In this document: in pieces, positions 31,641-43,385 of the stretch
How the letters are laid out: each line of letters starts with the position of its first letter
How positions within the stretch are numbered: the stretch's first letter is position 1
Assembly (NCBI RefSeq): GCF_023078275.1
Contig: NC_062996.1
Location: 4,774,001 to 4,838,000 of the forward strand
DNA from: Leguminivora glycinivorella
Lineage: Eukaryota; Arthropoda; Insecta; Lepidoptera; Tortricidae
Direction of reading: 5' to 3'
DNA length: 64,000 nucleotides
Notes under the pieces: model-generated
Told to the model about the DNA's origin: nothing
Seen by the model: the letters and a program-made list of their open reading frames with translations, nothing else
The model's database searches: none
Translations under genes and position numbers: made by a program

Positions 31641-31929
31641 ATGAAATAAAGATAATACTTAAACAAAGTTTTAAATCAATTATTCCAAAAGGTTCTCCGA
31701 TTCTTTTGGATGTTTAATGTTTAAAATTTTCAAGGTTCGAATAATTCAGATATTCTATTTAATGTTAAAATTAACTATGATACCCTAGTGTCGTGTCGCT
31801 AGAACCCCGTGCCTATCCGTCTATGTGTTATATAAGGTGCTAGTTGCTAGAGAGCGGACGTATTAAAACTTATTTTCTACGACCATGCACTTACTTTTTA
31901 ATAGTTTTCTAGAATAACTTTCGTGAAAT

Positions 31930-32226
31930 TCGCACTATTACCTGTATTTTGACTTGTCGGCCTCCCCTCTGCTCCTGCCTCGCCCTGTCGCTCGCACTCC
32001 CCCGCGCCGCCGCCAGCCCCCGGCGCCCCGCGCACCCACGCTATATCCCTTAAAGGCTTCCTAACAATGCTTTTAGAGCTATATCGTATGCGTGGGTGCG
32101 CGGGACGCCGGGCGGGGGCGGGCATCTGCCATGTAGCGGGCATCTAACAATGCTTTTAGAGCTATATCGTATGCATGGGTGCGCGGGACGCCGGGCGGGG
32201 GCGGGCATCTGCCATGTAGGGTTTTA
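31930..32226 (+). repeat. GC-rich stretch with an 83-bp tandem duplication
   Basis: 31960-32040 is C-rich (CCCCCGCGCCGCCGCCAGCC). Two copies of CTAACAATGCTTTTAGAGCT ... GGGCATCTGCCATGTAG begin at 32061 and 32144. No coding evidence; it could be a CpG-rich regulatory or repeat segment. Confidence 0.7.
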
Positions 32227-32324
32227 ACGATCTATGCACGACACTGTAAATGACGAATAACAACACGGGAGTAGAAAAAACTTATATCCACTACTCTAAC
32301 TGGTAAAGGCCCTCTTGATCCTTC

Positions 32325-32520
32325 AACTAACCTAACCACAAAATCAAAATTTTGAAAAAACCCCCACCGCGACATAGTAGACCGACTTTCATGAAACATG
32401 GCTAAGAACACTCCCGACTAACTCAGCTTTCAGACAAAAAAAAACTAAATTTAAAAATCGGTTCATCCGTTCGGGAGCTACGATGCCACAGAGAGACACA
32501 CACACATACTTGTAGCAAAT
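32325..32520 (+). repeat. Dispersed repeat D copy
   Basis: AACCTAACCACAAAATCAAA, CATGAAACATGGCTAAGAAC, GTTCGGGAGCTACGATGCCA; ends in a CA microsatellite in place of the usual 3' end. Confidence 0.8.
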
Positions 32521-32869
32521 CTCGTCCTTATTGTCAGCAAAGTGGGACTTTTCTCTAAACTTCCACACAAATGTCTATTTTGGATCATAATTGTTTTATG
32601 TTTTACTGTATATTCTTTTGTACTCGGGAGTAAAGATTATTAAACCCTCGACTTTGAAGCCCTCGCAACGCTCAAGATTCCACTTTTTTAATCACTCATT
32701 ACAATCGCTGTTCAATATTGGAATCATTCACTTTCTTGGTAAAGTGTGATTTACCAATATGTACTCTCGTTTGCAATATATTTAACTTACACCCCATGTC
32801 GCACAATGTAATATTTACCATTAGCTTTAAACGTCCGCTCTCCCGCTAGGCGCAAATGTGCCAAACTTA

Positions 32870-33145
32870 GTCAACGTACCGTGTATGTGTATAGGGGTGA
32901 ATCTACTTAATCTTGTCTGTTGCCATGGTTACGGTCCCCGGAGTCACGCTGGTTTTATGCAAAATTATGCTACTTAAACTATACAAACATGCATTTTTCC
33001 GGTGTTAACAAGCCCTTTCCTTAATTTGCCACCTATAAACATGGACTACTTGCATGCTTGCATAATTTTGCATAAAACCAGCGTGACTCAGGGGACCGTA
33101 ACCATGGCAATAACAGGCAAGAAAAGTTGATTTACCCATAGAAAA
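32870..33145. mobile_element. Inverted-repeat element, arms of about 80 bp
   Basis: TATAGGGGTGAATCTACTTA, CTTGTCTGTTGCCATGGTTA and CGGTCCCCGGAGTCACGCTG at left pair with CAGCGTGACTCAGGGGACCG, TAACCATGGCAATAACAGGC and AAGTTGATTTACCCATAG at right. Best arms 32912-32980 and 33055-33121. Confidence 0.8.
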
Positions 33146-33291
33146 GAAACTATGTACTATATGGATTTCCTACTGTCCTGTAAGTAATACTAGACCTTAC
33201 TTATTAAAGATTTTGGTGTATAGTGCAGCAGAAGCGAGAAACCAAAGAAATATATATATTTTTTAATATGTTTTTCTCTGACTAATCAACT

Positions 33292-33640
33292 TTTGTATAA
33301 AAATACACAAAATAGTACTTTACGATACACGTGCGGAAAACAGGAAGGTCGAAACGAGTGGCGATGAATTAAAATATGAGTTACGAATTTCATTTTCGCA
33401 CGTGTATCGTACGACTTTTTCAGTACAAGTTGCTTTTTGAAGTTTCGATCTGGCAAAAAACACCACCTAAGCAACTTTTGTATAAAAATACACAAAATAG
33501 TACTTTACGATACAAGTGCGGAAAACAGGAAGGTCGAAACTAGTGGCGATGAATTAACACCATTTTCGCACGTGTCATCGTACGACGTTTCTCAGTACAA
33601 GTTGCTTTTTGAAGTTTCGATCTGACAACAAACACCATCA
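33292..33640. repeat. Dispersed palindromic repeat G (two adjacent units)
   Basis: TACTTTACGATACACGTGCG ... TTTCGCACGTGTATCGTACG and a second unit from 33480. Other copies: 34262-34425 and 52741-53200 (two units). The ends are complementary ACGATAC/GTATCGT, so each unit can fold back. Confidence 0.75.
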
Positions 33641-33840
33641 GTACTGAAAAAGTCTTATTGTTTTAATATGTAATGAATTAAAATTAAATTCAATATAAAT
33701 AACGAATTTGGGTATATATTCTTTATACCGGATCTCCTACTGTTAGCTAAGTAAGATAAACCTATTTTTTAGTTCTTGAGAACTTACTGGCATATCTTCT
33801 TCTGCTGCTACTTTTTTTTTCTTACTGCTAAACTCTGTAA

Positions 33841-34085
33841 TGGTGCTCCCACACTGGCTGTTATAAATGTTATATAATACTAGCTGTTACCCGCGGCTTC
33901 GCTCGCGTTAGAAAGAGACAAAAAGTAGCCTATGTCACACTCCATCCCCTAATATATCTCCACTTAAAAAATCAAGACGATTCGTCGCTCCGTTTGGCCG
34001 TGAAAGACGGACAAACAAACAGACACACACACTTTCTCATTTATAATATTAGTATGGATTTATAACGGCCAGTGTGGGAGCACCA
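33841..34085. mobile_element. Hairpin element interrupted by a conserved lepidopteran repeat
   Basis: Outer arms TGGTGCTCCCACACTGGCTG and CGGCCAGTGTGGGAGCACCA are complementary. Between them, 33880-34060 begins ACTAGCTGTTACCCGCGGCT and ends ATAATATTAGTATGGAT, a dispersed sequence widespread in Lepidoptera; a fragment is also at 1523. Confidence 0.78.
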
Positions 34086-34261
34086 TAAGAGATAGTAATG
34101 AACCGTTATACATAATTGTCGTTTTGTAAAATATTTCACAATTTTATCTACCAAGAAATATTAAATATGAATTGTATGAATCTATTGTAAATGTTATATT
34201 TTCCTCAAACAGCGTAGCTTTATTTATCTACATAAGTAAATAAATAACACAGATGTTATAA

Positions 34262-34425
34262 TATGGACTTCCATTTTTTTATACATTACGATACAAGTGC
34301 GGAAAAGAGGAAGTTCGAAACGAGTGGCGACAAATGGACTGGAATGGGAGTTACGAATTTCCTCTTCGCACGTGTATCGTACGAGATTTTTCAGTTTGAG
34401 GTTTCGACCTGACAAGATATTATTA
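34262..34425. repeat. Dispersed palindromic repeat G
   Basis: CATTACGATACAAGTGCGGA ... CTCTTCGCACGTGTATCGTA; one unit. Confidence 0.7.
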
Positions 34426-34429
34426 TGTA

Positions 34430-35224
34430 CTAAATTTTTCAATTTTTTCCTTTGATATAACAGCAGTTCTCGAAAAGTTTGTACAAAAATGAAGGAAAAG
34501 AATAAATTTGTTTTTATTATTCCTATTTTGTTACCAAGATCTCTTTGATGAATTGAGATTTTAGTATGTTTTATTTCGTCATTAAGGTTCTCTAGTATCT
34601 ATATTTTCTTAATTATAACAATTATCCTGTATATATCTTACGAAAGTCGACTTATGTTACTAAATGTTGGTAACAAAATAGGATTAATTAAAATTTGCTG
34701 ACGTGGCTATGTACAAAGTATTCGGGAACTGCTCATAAATTGGACCTGGAAAATGTACGAAAAACTTTTTATTAGGCTTCTAAATGGTATTAGTGTAATA
34801 TAGATAGGTAAATCTCGCTCCATGTGGTGCCAATATAATGGTCCCTACCCACTTGAAGTTTTATTTCAATAAGTACACTGAATAGTTACGACAGATGTCG
34901 CCACAACCGCTGTAGGTACGGAGTTCCGGGCAAGCACGCTCGCGTCAAGCCAATCACGTCAAACTTTTCGCACCATTTGTGTCGCTTAACTTCAAACTTG
35001 GGCAAATCCTTTGCTTTAAGTTTGATTATATAAAAAATATAATATTGATCTGAAAGATAAACAACCTTATAGCAGAATGGATTTACCCAAGTTTGAAGTT
35101 TAGCGACACATTTGTAATTGCGATAGGGATGCACCAATGCGATTAGGTTTGTCACACTAGTGTGCTACGCCCGCAGGTATTGACACACTGGAAGTAAACT
35201 TTGATAGTAACAGCATGTATAGTA
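34430..35224. other. Intergenic DNA, no gene seen
   Basis: AT-rich. 34975-35110 contains a partial inverted repeat (CGCTTAACTTCAAACTTGGG and CCCAAGTTTGAAGTTTAGCG). No coding motif in any open frame. Confidence 0.5.
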
Positions 35225-35232
35225 GCGCCATC

Positions 35233-36469
35233 TAGGGTTGCCAACTTTTTTTTAGGGAAATATAGTATTTTAGAAAATTCAATCTAAAAAATATAGTACA
35301 CCGAAATAAAATATAGTACGGTACACATAATCGATAACCAAGTCGTAGAGATCGTTCTTTCTGTCCACTCTAAGGGGCTCCATTCGGTTTTCATCGATTT
35401 TTGACAAGTTTTGTGTTGCATTGGTTCTCTTAAGTATCGTCGAAAGTTGTATGGCCGAATATCACTTCCCAACTCACGTTTCGCGCAATTTTATTCCGCC
35501 GAATGTTCATTTCCCAACTTATTGTTTTATTTGCCAAGCTCACATTTACCAACTTAACATTTGACCTTTTTTAAAAAAGCAAACTTTCATGTTGTCGAAT
35601 GTTTTACTTAGCGTAATATATAACTAGTTTATCTATTGTATGTAATGTACCAAATGTTTTATTGAACACCAACAATATATATGGCGTATTTCGAAAAATA
35701 TGCAATATTGAGTCTTCTATCACTTTCTAAATGTATTGACAGGTGTGCGATTTTTACTTACGTACCTATTAATATTCTTTTAATTTCAATAGTTACCTAC
35801 TTACTTTTTTTACAAGACCCATATTTAAAAAAAATACCCATATTATAAGTACTTATAATTTTTATGAAATTTGACATTGTTTTAAAAACATTTTTACTTT
35901 AATGAAATCTAGACTTTTATAAAAATGCAAAAGCGATTTTAATTTTAAACTAATTAAGGCAAAAATTTTGACCAAAGAACCAGTTTCGGTCCTAAAATAG
36001 TTTAAAATTATGGAATGCTAGTTTGTTTAAAGACGATTCTGTTAATATGATATGCTTCAGAAACTATCGTAATATTCATAATAGTAATGGATTCAAATCG
36101 AAGCTCATCGGAGTAGAGAATCCCCTTAAGAAATGTCGTTATTTAATATATCATGGAAAAAAAATACAAATGTTTGCAAACAACGGTGGCTTTATACGTA
36201 ACTGCAATATTTGCAGGACAGAACGAAGTAATGAAATGTACAGTGAAGGTTAAATATGAATAAAAGCGCGAGCGGAGCGAGCCCGAAATTTTTTTCATTA
36301 TCAAAACGCCGCTCCTGGCGGTTTGACCCTAGTGTAAATTCGCCACTGGCATGGACCCCAAAAATATAGTACTTTTGCGTACTATATATGCTTCATCTAG
36401 AATATAGTACGCTGGGCCAAAATATAGTACAGTACAGTACTATATTATATAGTACGGTTGGCAACCCTA
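35233..36469. mobile_element. Larger hAT-like element (1237 bp), 8-bp TSD GCGCCATC
   Basis: Termini TAGGGTTGCCAAC and GTTGGCAACCCTA; exact 8-bp flanks GCGCCATC (35225-35232, 36470-36477). Subterminal regions repeat the word ATATAGTAC many times at both ends, possible transposase binding sites. The only open frame of note (36023-36253, 76 codons, with a CYS-x-x-CYS pair NCNICRTE) is too short for a transposase, so the element is non-autonomous. Confidence 0.9.
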
Positions 36470-36517
36470 GCGCCATCTGTCGTGACAAAATGTCAGTTTG
36501 CTTCCTCATTTCCCTAG

Positions 36518-36765
36518 AATTACATACATACATACATACAATCACGCCTGTATCCCATGAAGGGGTAGGCAGAGCACATGAACCACTCAGATTTCAGTGC
36601 CACTCTTGGCAAAAAGGGGTTGAAAAAAAACGAAATTATGACATTGCAGTGATAGGTTTCGCCTACGCCACAATTTAACCCATATCCCACAGTCGCCTTC
36701 TACGACACCCACGGGAAGAAAGGGGGTGGTGAAATTCTTAACCCGTTACCACACGGAATCCCTAG
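36518..36765. mobile_element. ATAC-repeat-associated element
   Basis: ACATACATACATACATACAA, GTATCCCATGAAGGGGTAGG ... CACCCACGGGAAGAAAG, GTTACCACACGG. Same family as 13896-14163. Confidence 0.8.
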
Positions 36766-36779
36766 AATTAACTGCATGC

Positions 36780-37309
36780 ACAGAATATATAATAGTACAA
36801 GTACAGAAGGCCCACTGCTTTGATGTTCACGAAATGCCGCCTTTTTAAATGCCTACAAAATTCTAACAAAGAAACGAGCCGCACGTGCGCAGCTTCGGAT
36901 GATAGGGTTGCCTACTTATATGGATTAAAACGAATTAATTCTCAGATAAAATGTTATACTATATATTCAAGTCTTTGATACTTTCTAGGTATATATACAG
37001 TATTTATATATTTTGTTTAAGCCTTCAGCATCACAAGCTTTATTGGACTCTTCCGTGGGAGCTAATCAATAAGATCTGTGTAAGATTGTCCTATTTTATT
37101 CATGATGTCTATTTAACTAAGCATTATTAGCCATTCCACACGTGGACGTCGCATATGAACCCTAAAAAAATTCGCGACGTAATGTAACAATAGAAAGTGC
37201 GAACGTGCGTTCCGTGAGAACGCGCGCCACCCCTGATTAGGCCGCGAACTCGCGGCCGCCAGCATGTACTTGTAGCGTGGCGATAGAATCGCGGAGTGAG
37301 CCGCCCCTG
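36780..37309. mobile_element. hAT-like MITE, 8-bp TSD CTGCATGC (copy 1)
   Basis: ACAGAATATATAATAGTACA ... GGAGTGAGCCGCCCCTG, flanked by exact CTGCATGC (36772-36779, 37310-37317). Nearly identical to 41320-41852. The shared minus-strand open frame (AAHSAILSPRYKYMLAAASS) lies within the element and gives no known protein. Confidence 0.9.
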
Positions 37310-37325
37310 CTGCATGCAAGTTTTG

Positions 37326-38012
37326 ACTTATTATTTTTCCCCTCACTAGCTCGGAAACACGTGTTTTGTCCTTTAATACCAGCGGGTAAAAACACATTTT
37401 ATCCACTAGTGGGTAAAGTAATTTGACCTTGAAAAAAGTCAAATTAACTGCTTTAAAGTTGATAAAAGTAGGTGAATCTAGTAATAAAGATGATTTACCA
37501 CCTGTGGAACTACTGGAAGCAGTGATAAACGCATTATTTGCGTTGTAGTTTCCTCGCTATAGTGAGGGGAAAAGTTTTGTGTTACACTCGGGTGCAAATG
37601 TATTTTACTTCTCGTGTGTTAAAAAACTCGCAAGTTCAGGATTCTATTCTCGAACAATAGTTATTTGTTATACAAGGGGGCAAAGTTGTATTTTAACGCC
37701 GAGTGTGGAATTGAAAAACGAGCAAGTGAAAGGATTCTATAGTTGAACCACGAGCGAAGCGAGTTTTCAGAACTTTTCCCCTCACTATAACGAGGAAACT
37801 ACACCGCAAAAAATGCGTTTATCACTGCTTCCAGTAGTTCCACAGGTGGTAAATCATCTTTATTACTAGATTCACCTACTTTTATCAATTTTAAAGCAGT
37901 TAATTTGACTTTATTCAAGGTCAAATTACTTTACCCACTAGTGGATAAAATGCGTTTTTACCCGCTGGTATTAAAGGACAAAACACGTGTTTCCGAGCTA
38001 GTGAGGGGAAAA
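37326..38012. repeat. Large palindrome (repeat H), arms of about 250 bp
   Basis: The left arm (37336-37585: TTTTCCCCTCACTAGCTCGG ... CTCGCTATAGTGAGGGGAAA) is the near reverse complement of the right arm (about 37775-38012: TTTTCCCCTCACTATAACGA ... GAGCTAGTGAGGGGAAAA). The spacer holds GGGGGCAAAGTTGTATTTTA and CGAGCGAAGCGAG. Confidence 0.85.
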
Positions 38013-38440
38013 TAACTATTGTTATACAAGGGGGGCAAAGTTGTATTTTAACGCCGAGTGTGGAATTGAAAAACGAGCAAGTGAAAGGATTCTATAGTTG
38101 AACCACGAGCGAAGCGAGTGGTTCGAGAATAGAATCCTGAACTTGCGAGTTTTTTAACACACGAGAAGTAAAATACATTTGCACCCGAGTGTAACACAAA
38201 ACTTTTCCCCTCACTATAGCGAGGAAACTACAACGCAAATAATGCGTTTATCACTGCTTCCAGTAGTTCCACAGGTGGTAAATCATCTTTATTACTAGAT
38301 TCACCTACTTTTATCAACTTTAAAGCAGTTAATTTGACTTTTTTCAAGGTCAAATTACTTTACCCATTACTGGATAAAATGCGTTTTTACCCGCTGATAT
38401 TGAAGGACAAAACACGTGTTTCCGAGCTAGTGAGGGGAAA
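38013..38440. repeat. Repeat H, third arm copy in tandem with the palindrome
   Basis: Starting at TTATACAAGGGGGGCAAAG it repeats the spacer plus right arm of the preceding palindrome, ending GAGCTAGTGAGGGGAAAA. A further copy is at 51603-52036; fragments at 62930-62960 and 63100-63295. Confidence 0.85.
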
Positions 38441-38725
38441 AAATTTTTTGATTGTTTTAGGGAATTTTAGGTCAATTGTACTCAGAATCACGAGTACTTT
38501 CAATCTCACTGGGAGACAAAAAGTGTCCCAGAATTTCCATACATTTTTGTTACTTTCCTCTTTTGTTACCCCATACAAAATGTACTGAAAATGGTAACAA
38601 AATAAGAAAAATCGTATGGGACAATTTTATTAACTACTAGGATTGAAAAAGCTAGTAATTCTGAGTAGAAATAGCAAATTTTTTTCAAAAATATCTCACT
38701 TCATAAAAGTGGCAAAAAAAACAGA
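38441..38725. mobile_element. Fold-back element, inverted copy of 7870-8195
   Basis: GATTGTTTTAGGGAATTTTA, GTGTCCCAGAATTTCCATAC, GTATGGGACAATTTTATTAA and TGGCAAAAAAAACAGAAATG. Confidence 0.8.
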
Positions 38726-38854
38726 AATGCTCAGCTATGAACGCGTTGATGTTGAGCTATGAACTACAAATCGCTCGATCTATCTTTTATTTACACGGGA
38801 GCGAGTATTTTTTGTTCGTTTTTATAGCCGATAGCTTGAAAAGTTCGCTATTGG

Positions 38855-39000
38855 TGGGACCAGTGCCTAAGCCGGCGGTCCTGGGTTCGAATCCCGGTCC
38901 AATTGTTTGTGTGATGAGCACAGACATTCGTTCCCGAGTTATGGATGTTTTCTATGTTTTTAAGTATTTGTATATTATATAATTGTTGTCTACGTACCCA
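38855..39000 (+). mobile_element. SINE family 3 (truncated head)
   Basis: GGTCCTGGGTTCGAATCCCG (B box), GTGTGATGAGCACAGACATT, GAGTTATGGATGTTTTCTAT, ending near TTGTTGTCTACGTACCCACA. Confidence 0.78.
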
Positions 39001-41319
39001 CAACATAAGACACTACAGACAGACATGGTTATACTTTAGCATTTAGAATTGTTTTTTTTTTCTTTATTTAGAAAACTTACAGCCATTTACAACTACGGTT
39101 TACAAAAATAAACGTAATAAGGGCGATAAATGAAACCAGGCATATAATTCAATATTGTTATCATCAATAATTAAGAGGTGTCTCTAAGAACAAATTAAAT
39201 TACTTTCATAGAAAATATTTTAACTTGTTATTTTTAAGTAGTAACACTACTACTTAACCACTTGACAGTCCTACGATAGCATAGTATCCAAAAAAAATTC
39301 CGGTAGACAATCCTACGATACCTTACTATCCAAAAGAGGGGATGGCGACACAGTTGATTAAAGTGACATCTAGCGAAATATTGCGGCATTATTTACTTAT
39401 TCTCTTGATACAATAACGTAGCCTAACTACATAGTTTGCTACAAAAAGTATAGATGGCAGTGTACGCTCGTTACTTAGCGAATGAAAAAATAAATTCGGC
39501 AGTGCCTTGTCAAACTCCGCGTGTTTGTGTTTGATTTTGAATTTGTTTAATTTTTTTTGGATATCTTCATGAGAACTGTATGTGTTGGTTGTGGTATCAT
39601 TATAAAGGTAAAATAGTATATTTCTCTAATACGTAATAAAAAAAGGGGTCATCGCTCAAAATTTCCTGTAATTTAAGTAATAGTGAAATAAAAAATTTCT
39701 TCATTTTTTTTCGATTACATAAGTTTAACCTTGATTTATAGTATATAATCATACATATTTTACTATCACTATAATTTTATTTCAAGTACTGTATGTTCAT
39801 TTATACCGAAGTATTTTTTAACCGACTTCAAAAAAGGAGGAGGTTCTCAATTCGACTGAATGTTTTTTTTTAACTATACCTTGTGTAGTTTAGAAGATAC
39901 AGACGTTTTTGTAAAAAGTTGTGAATGCGCAGCGCGCTGCGCGCGTCGCTTAAAAACCCGGACGGTTGACCGGAATATGGTCGCGCGGGCTGGACTGTCA
40001 AGTGGTTAAAAATAACAACTACTTAGAAATTTCGACCCTTGCTTTCGTGGACCGATAGCCGAGTGGTTCTGGCATTCGCCCGGTAAGCGGAGTACGCTGG
40101 TTCGATTCCAGCTCGGAGCACAGGAGGCTTTGGTCACTTTTTCTTTGTATATGACATTTATTTAATGTTTAATTAAGAGGTGTTTTTGAGTTACTCTTAA
40201 TTTTCAGCCTATAATTAATTTTTGAAAAATTTCCCAGCAGCAATGTACTGTAAACGTGGTTGCGATGACAATCAATGACAACTGTCAACGAGCGTTTAAA
40301 GCGAGTGTGTTTGCATTACGTTGCGGGCCGAATTAATTTGTATGGATAAAAAAAATATTTCAATTTTTAATCGAATTGTTATAAAAGTTACAAGTGCGCC
40401 TAAAGAAAGAGTTTTTAGCATACTGTGTGCCACAGGAGGAAATAGCGATAGTAGAATATTATTCCATTACAATTTTATGACTTTGTTTTGTAATAATCTT
40501 TATTGATATCAACACTTATCGAAATACTTGTCAAAACAGTAAGCAGTGCAGAAAATCGCCATGTACACAAGTTTATTATTTAAATTGATCGTGTTCATAT
40601 TGTTCGCTCAAAGTACGTATAAAAAATGGCGTCCTCATTGGGGAATCGTATTTTTTCTAACTATTGTCCTACTGATTTTTCAATCTAGGTCTTTGTCACA
40701 TAGTTATATCCCTTACGAGATTAGTTTTCCATTAAGATCAATAAGTCAAAACTAAAATATTTAAATATCAATAGATAAGTTATGGAAACTGTATGGATAT
40801 GGACAACAATTATATTGGGCCGTATTTTGAAGATGTCTTCTAAACGGAACACAGAACTTTAGACGGTCAACCAAATCTTGGCACTAAAAACCGGCCAAGT
40901 TCCAGTCGGACTCGCCCACCGAGGGTTCCGTATCCGTACAAACTTTCAATAGTTAAAAATAATCCAGTGGTTTGGTCCTGACTCCAGCAACCGCAGACTT
41001 GTTTATTTGTCGTTTTTTGACCGCCGTGATATGTTCTTTGACCCTTTCCGCTATGGTGCGTTTGGTTTCTCTAATATAAGAACTACCACAGCTACAGTCA
41101 ATCTTATTAAACGCCTGGCGTCTGAAGTTTTACGCGATTAAGGGCCGGTTTACCAATACGTCTGCCCCTAATTTAAAGCTTTAGAATATATTGTACAAGT
41201 TATAGACGTCTGCTTTGCGTGACGAAATGCCGCCTTTAAATGTACAAAATGCTAACAAAGAAACTGGCCCTAAGTCCCTTTAATTTAATAATACTTCGCC
41301 CCTAATTTAACCCTTTACC
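39001..41319. other. Intergenic DNA with scattered short repeats, no gene seen
   Basis: 39047-39140 resembles a reversed LINE tail. Near 39820 is TTTTTAACCGACTTCAAAAA followed by AGGAGGAGGTTCTCAATTCG, a dispersed motif typical of Lepidoptera. 40048-40172 is a SINE (listed). 40920-41160 has GTTCCGTATCCGT and other repeat fragments. Short open frames (40321-40506, 40546-40755) show no recognisable motif. Confidence 0.55.
40048..40172 (+). mobile_element. tRNA-derived SINE (family 2)
   Basis: GGACCGATAGCCGAGTGGTT (A box), GGTTCGATTCCAGCTCGGAG (B box), then TTGGTCACTTTTTCTTTGTA. Same family as 7177-7310. Confidence 0.82.
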
Positions 41320-41852
41320 ACAGAATATATAATAGTACAAGTACAGAAGGCCCACTGCTTTGATGTTCACGAAATGCCGCCTTTTTAAATGCCTACAAAA
41401 TTTAACAGAGAAACGATGACAACAATAATGCGTACATTGAAGATAATATTTATTTTACTTATATGGATTAAAACGAATTAATTCTCAGATAAAATGTTAT
41501 ACTATATATTCAAGTCTTGGATACTTTCTAGGTATATATACAGTATTTATATATTTTGTTTAAGCCTTCAGCATCACAAGCTTTATTGGACTCTTCCGTG
41601 GGACCTAATCAATAAGATCTGTGTAAGATTGTCCTATTTTATTCATGATGTCTATTTAACTAAGCATTATTAGCCATTCCACACGTGGACGTCGCATATG
41701 AACCCTAAAAAAATTCGCGACGTAATGTAACAATAGAAAGTGCGAACGTGCGTTCCGTGAGAACGCGCGCCACCCCTGATTAGGCCGCGAACTCGCGGCC
41801 GCCAGCATGTACTTGTAGCGTGGCGATAGAATCGCGGAGTGAGCCGCCCCTG
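41320..41852. mobile_element. hAT-like MITE, 8-bp TSD CCTTTACC (copy 2)
   Basis: Same sequence as 36780-37309, flanked by exact CCTTTACC (41312-41319, 41853-41860). The host site (CCTTTACCGCATATTGTTCC) is itself a repeat found again at 42460. Confidence 0.92.
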
Positions 41853-41994
41853 CCTTTACCGCATATTGTTCCATATTTAGCCGTTATAAATTCTACTCTA
41901 CTGACAACTGTTACAGTTCAAATTTGATCAATTATTGCATACGTCACATGCGGTAAAGGTTAAAAACAAATTTTTAATTGTTGTTAGGGTCGGT

Positions 41995-42465
41995 GAACCC
42001 TACCGCGGATAATCTCAGTAACCGTAAGCACTAGAAAGCTGAAATTTGGTACCAATATAATATGTATATCAATCACGCCAACAAAGTGATAAAATAAAAA
42101 ATGGAAAAAAATGTTTTATTAGGGTACCCCCCTACATGTAAAGTGGGGGCTGATTTTTTTTTCATTCCAACCCCAACGTGTGATATATTGTTGGATAGGT
42201 ATTTAAAAATGAATAAGGGTTTACTAAGATCGTTTTTTGATAATATTAATATTTTCGGAAATAATCGCTCCTAAAGGAAAAAAAATGCGTCCCCCCTCTA
42301 ATTTTTGAACCATATGTTTAAAAAATATGAAAAAAATCATAAAAGTAGAATTTTATAAAGAATTTCTAGGAAAATTGTTTTGAACTTGATAGGTTCAGTA
42401 GTTTTCGAGAAAAATGAAACTACGGAAAAATACGCTCGAAAATTTAATAATACGGAATCCTTTAC
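41995..42465. repeat. Dispersed repeat T, inverted copy
   Basis: CCCTACCGCGGATAATCTCA ... GATAGGTTCAGTAGTTTTCG ... ACTACGGAAAAATACGCTCG; matches the complement of 26065-26578. Flanked on both sides by pieces of a CCTTTACCGCATATTG / TGCGGTAAAGG repeat. Confidence 0.8.
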
Positions 42466-43062
42466 CGCATATTGTTCCATATATAGCCGTTATAAATTCA
42501 TGCGGTACAGGTTAAAAACATTTGTAAATGTTGTTAGGGCCCTATTTTTTTTTCTAATTTGCTGCCAATTTAGTGCCAAGGTATGGTTGACCGACTATAC
42601 CTTCTTCACAACTTATTGTAATTTCAGCGTTGTTAGCTCAAAAAGATGACTACCCAGACTTGCGGTACGACATACCGTCCACGAACGAGAATGTTGGAGA
42701 CGACTAAACAGGATAATTAATACAAAACAATATATTTGTAAAAAATGTTTTCGTAGTTTTATTACTCGGGCCAAGAAAGATTTAATACTGGACTGATAAA
42801 GCCCATACAAAAAAGCGTACCCCTGAAATGTATGGGCCTTTTAGGCTTAAAACTAGATGGCGCTGTTTCGCAGCCTGAAAGTGGTTAAAATCATATTTGT
42901 CCAAATATTTTTGGGTGTTTTAATTTTTTATAAGAAAAAAAATACATATTTCTTTATTTACACATTTTGGAAAAAATAATTTGTAGGCATAATGAGTGTA
43001 GTTATGATAGTATTTAATAGGTGGCGCTAAAAAATCGAGGTACGATTCTTAGTATGAAGATT
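42466..43062. other. Intergenic DNA, no gene seen
   Basis: AT-rich. A short open frame at 42613-42810 has no recognisable domain. Confidence 0.5.
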
Positions 43063-43385
43063 CATCATCATCCTCCTTGCGTTATCCCGACATTTGCCAC
43101 GGCTAATGGGAGCCTGGGGTCCGCTTTGACAACTAATCCCAAGATTTGGCGTAGGCACTAGTTTTACGAAAGCGACTGCCATCTGACCTTCCAACCCGAA
43201 GGGTAACTAGGCCTTACTGGAATTAGTCCGGTTTCCTCATGTTTTCCTTCACCGAAAAGCGACTCGCAAATTTCAAATGACATTTTGCACATACGTTCAG
43301 AAAAACTCATTGGTACGAGCCGGGTTCGAACCCGCGACTTCCGGATCGAAAGTCGCAGGCTCTTACCGCTAGGCCTATTTCGCGG
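43063..43385 (-). mobile_element. tRNA-derived SINE (family 1), full-length inverted copy
   Basis: On the plus strand ATCATCATCCTCCTTGCGTT, CTGCCATCTGACCTTCCAAC, GGTACGAGCCGGGTTCGAAC (complement of B box) and CTCTTACCGCTAGGCC (complement of A box). Confidence 0.85.

Noticed and set aside
31898..32143. Pro/Arg-rich minus-strand frame over the GC-rich block
   Set aside because: Low-complexity composition explains the open frame; no homology or splice context.
36023..36253. Short frame with NCNICRTE as possible zinc-binding protein or transposase
   Set aside because: Only 76 codons, lies in a non-autonomous element, and lacks any hAT catalytic or dimerisation motif.
37113..37442. 109-codon minus-strand frame shared with 41656-41874
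   Set aside because: It is carried by two copies of a 530-bp hAT-like MITE and joins unrelated flanking DNA; no known protein.
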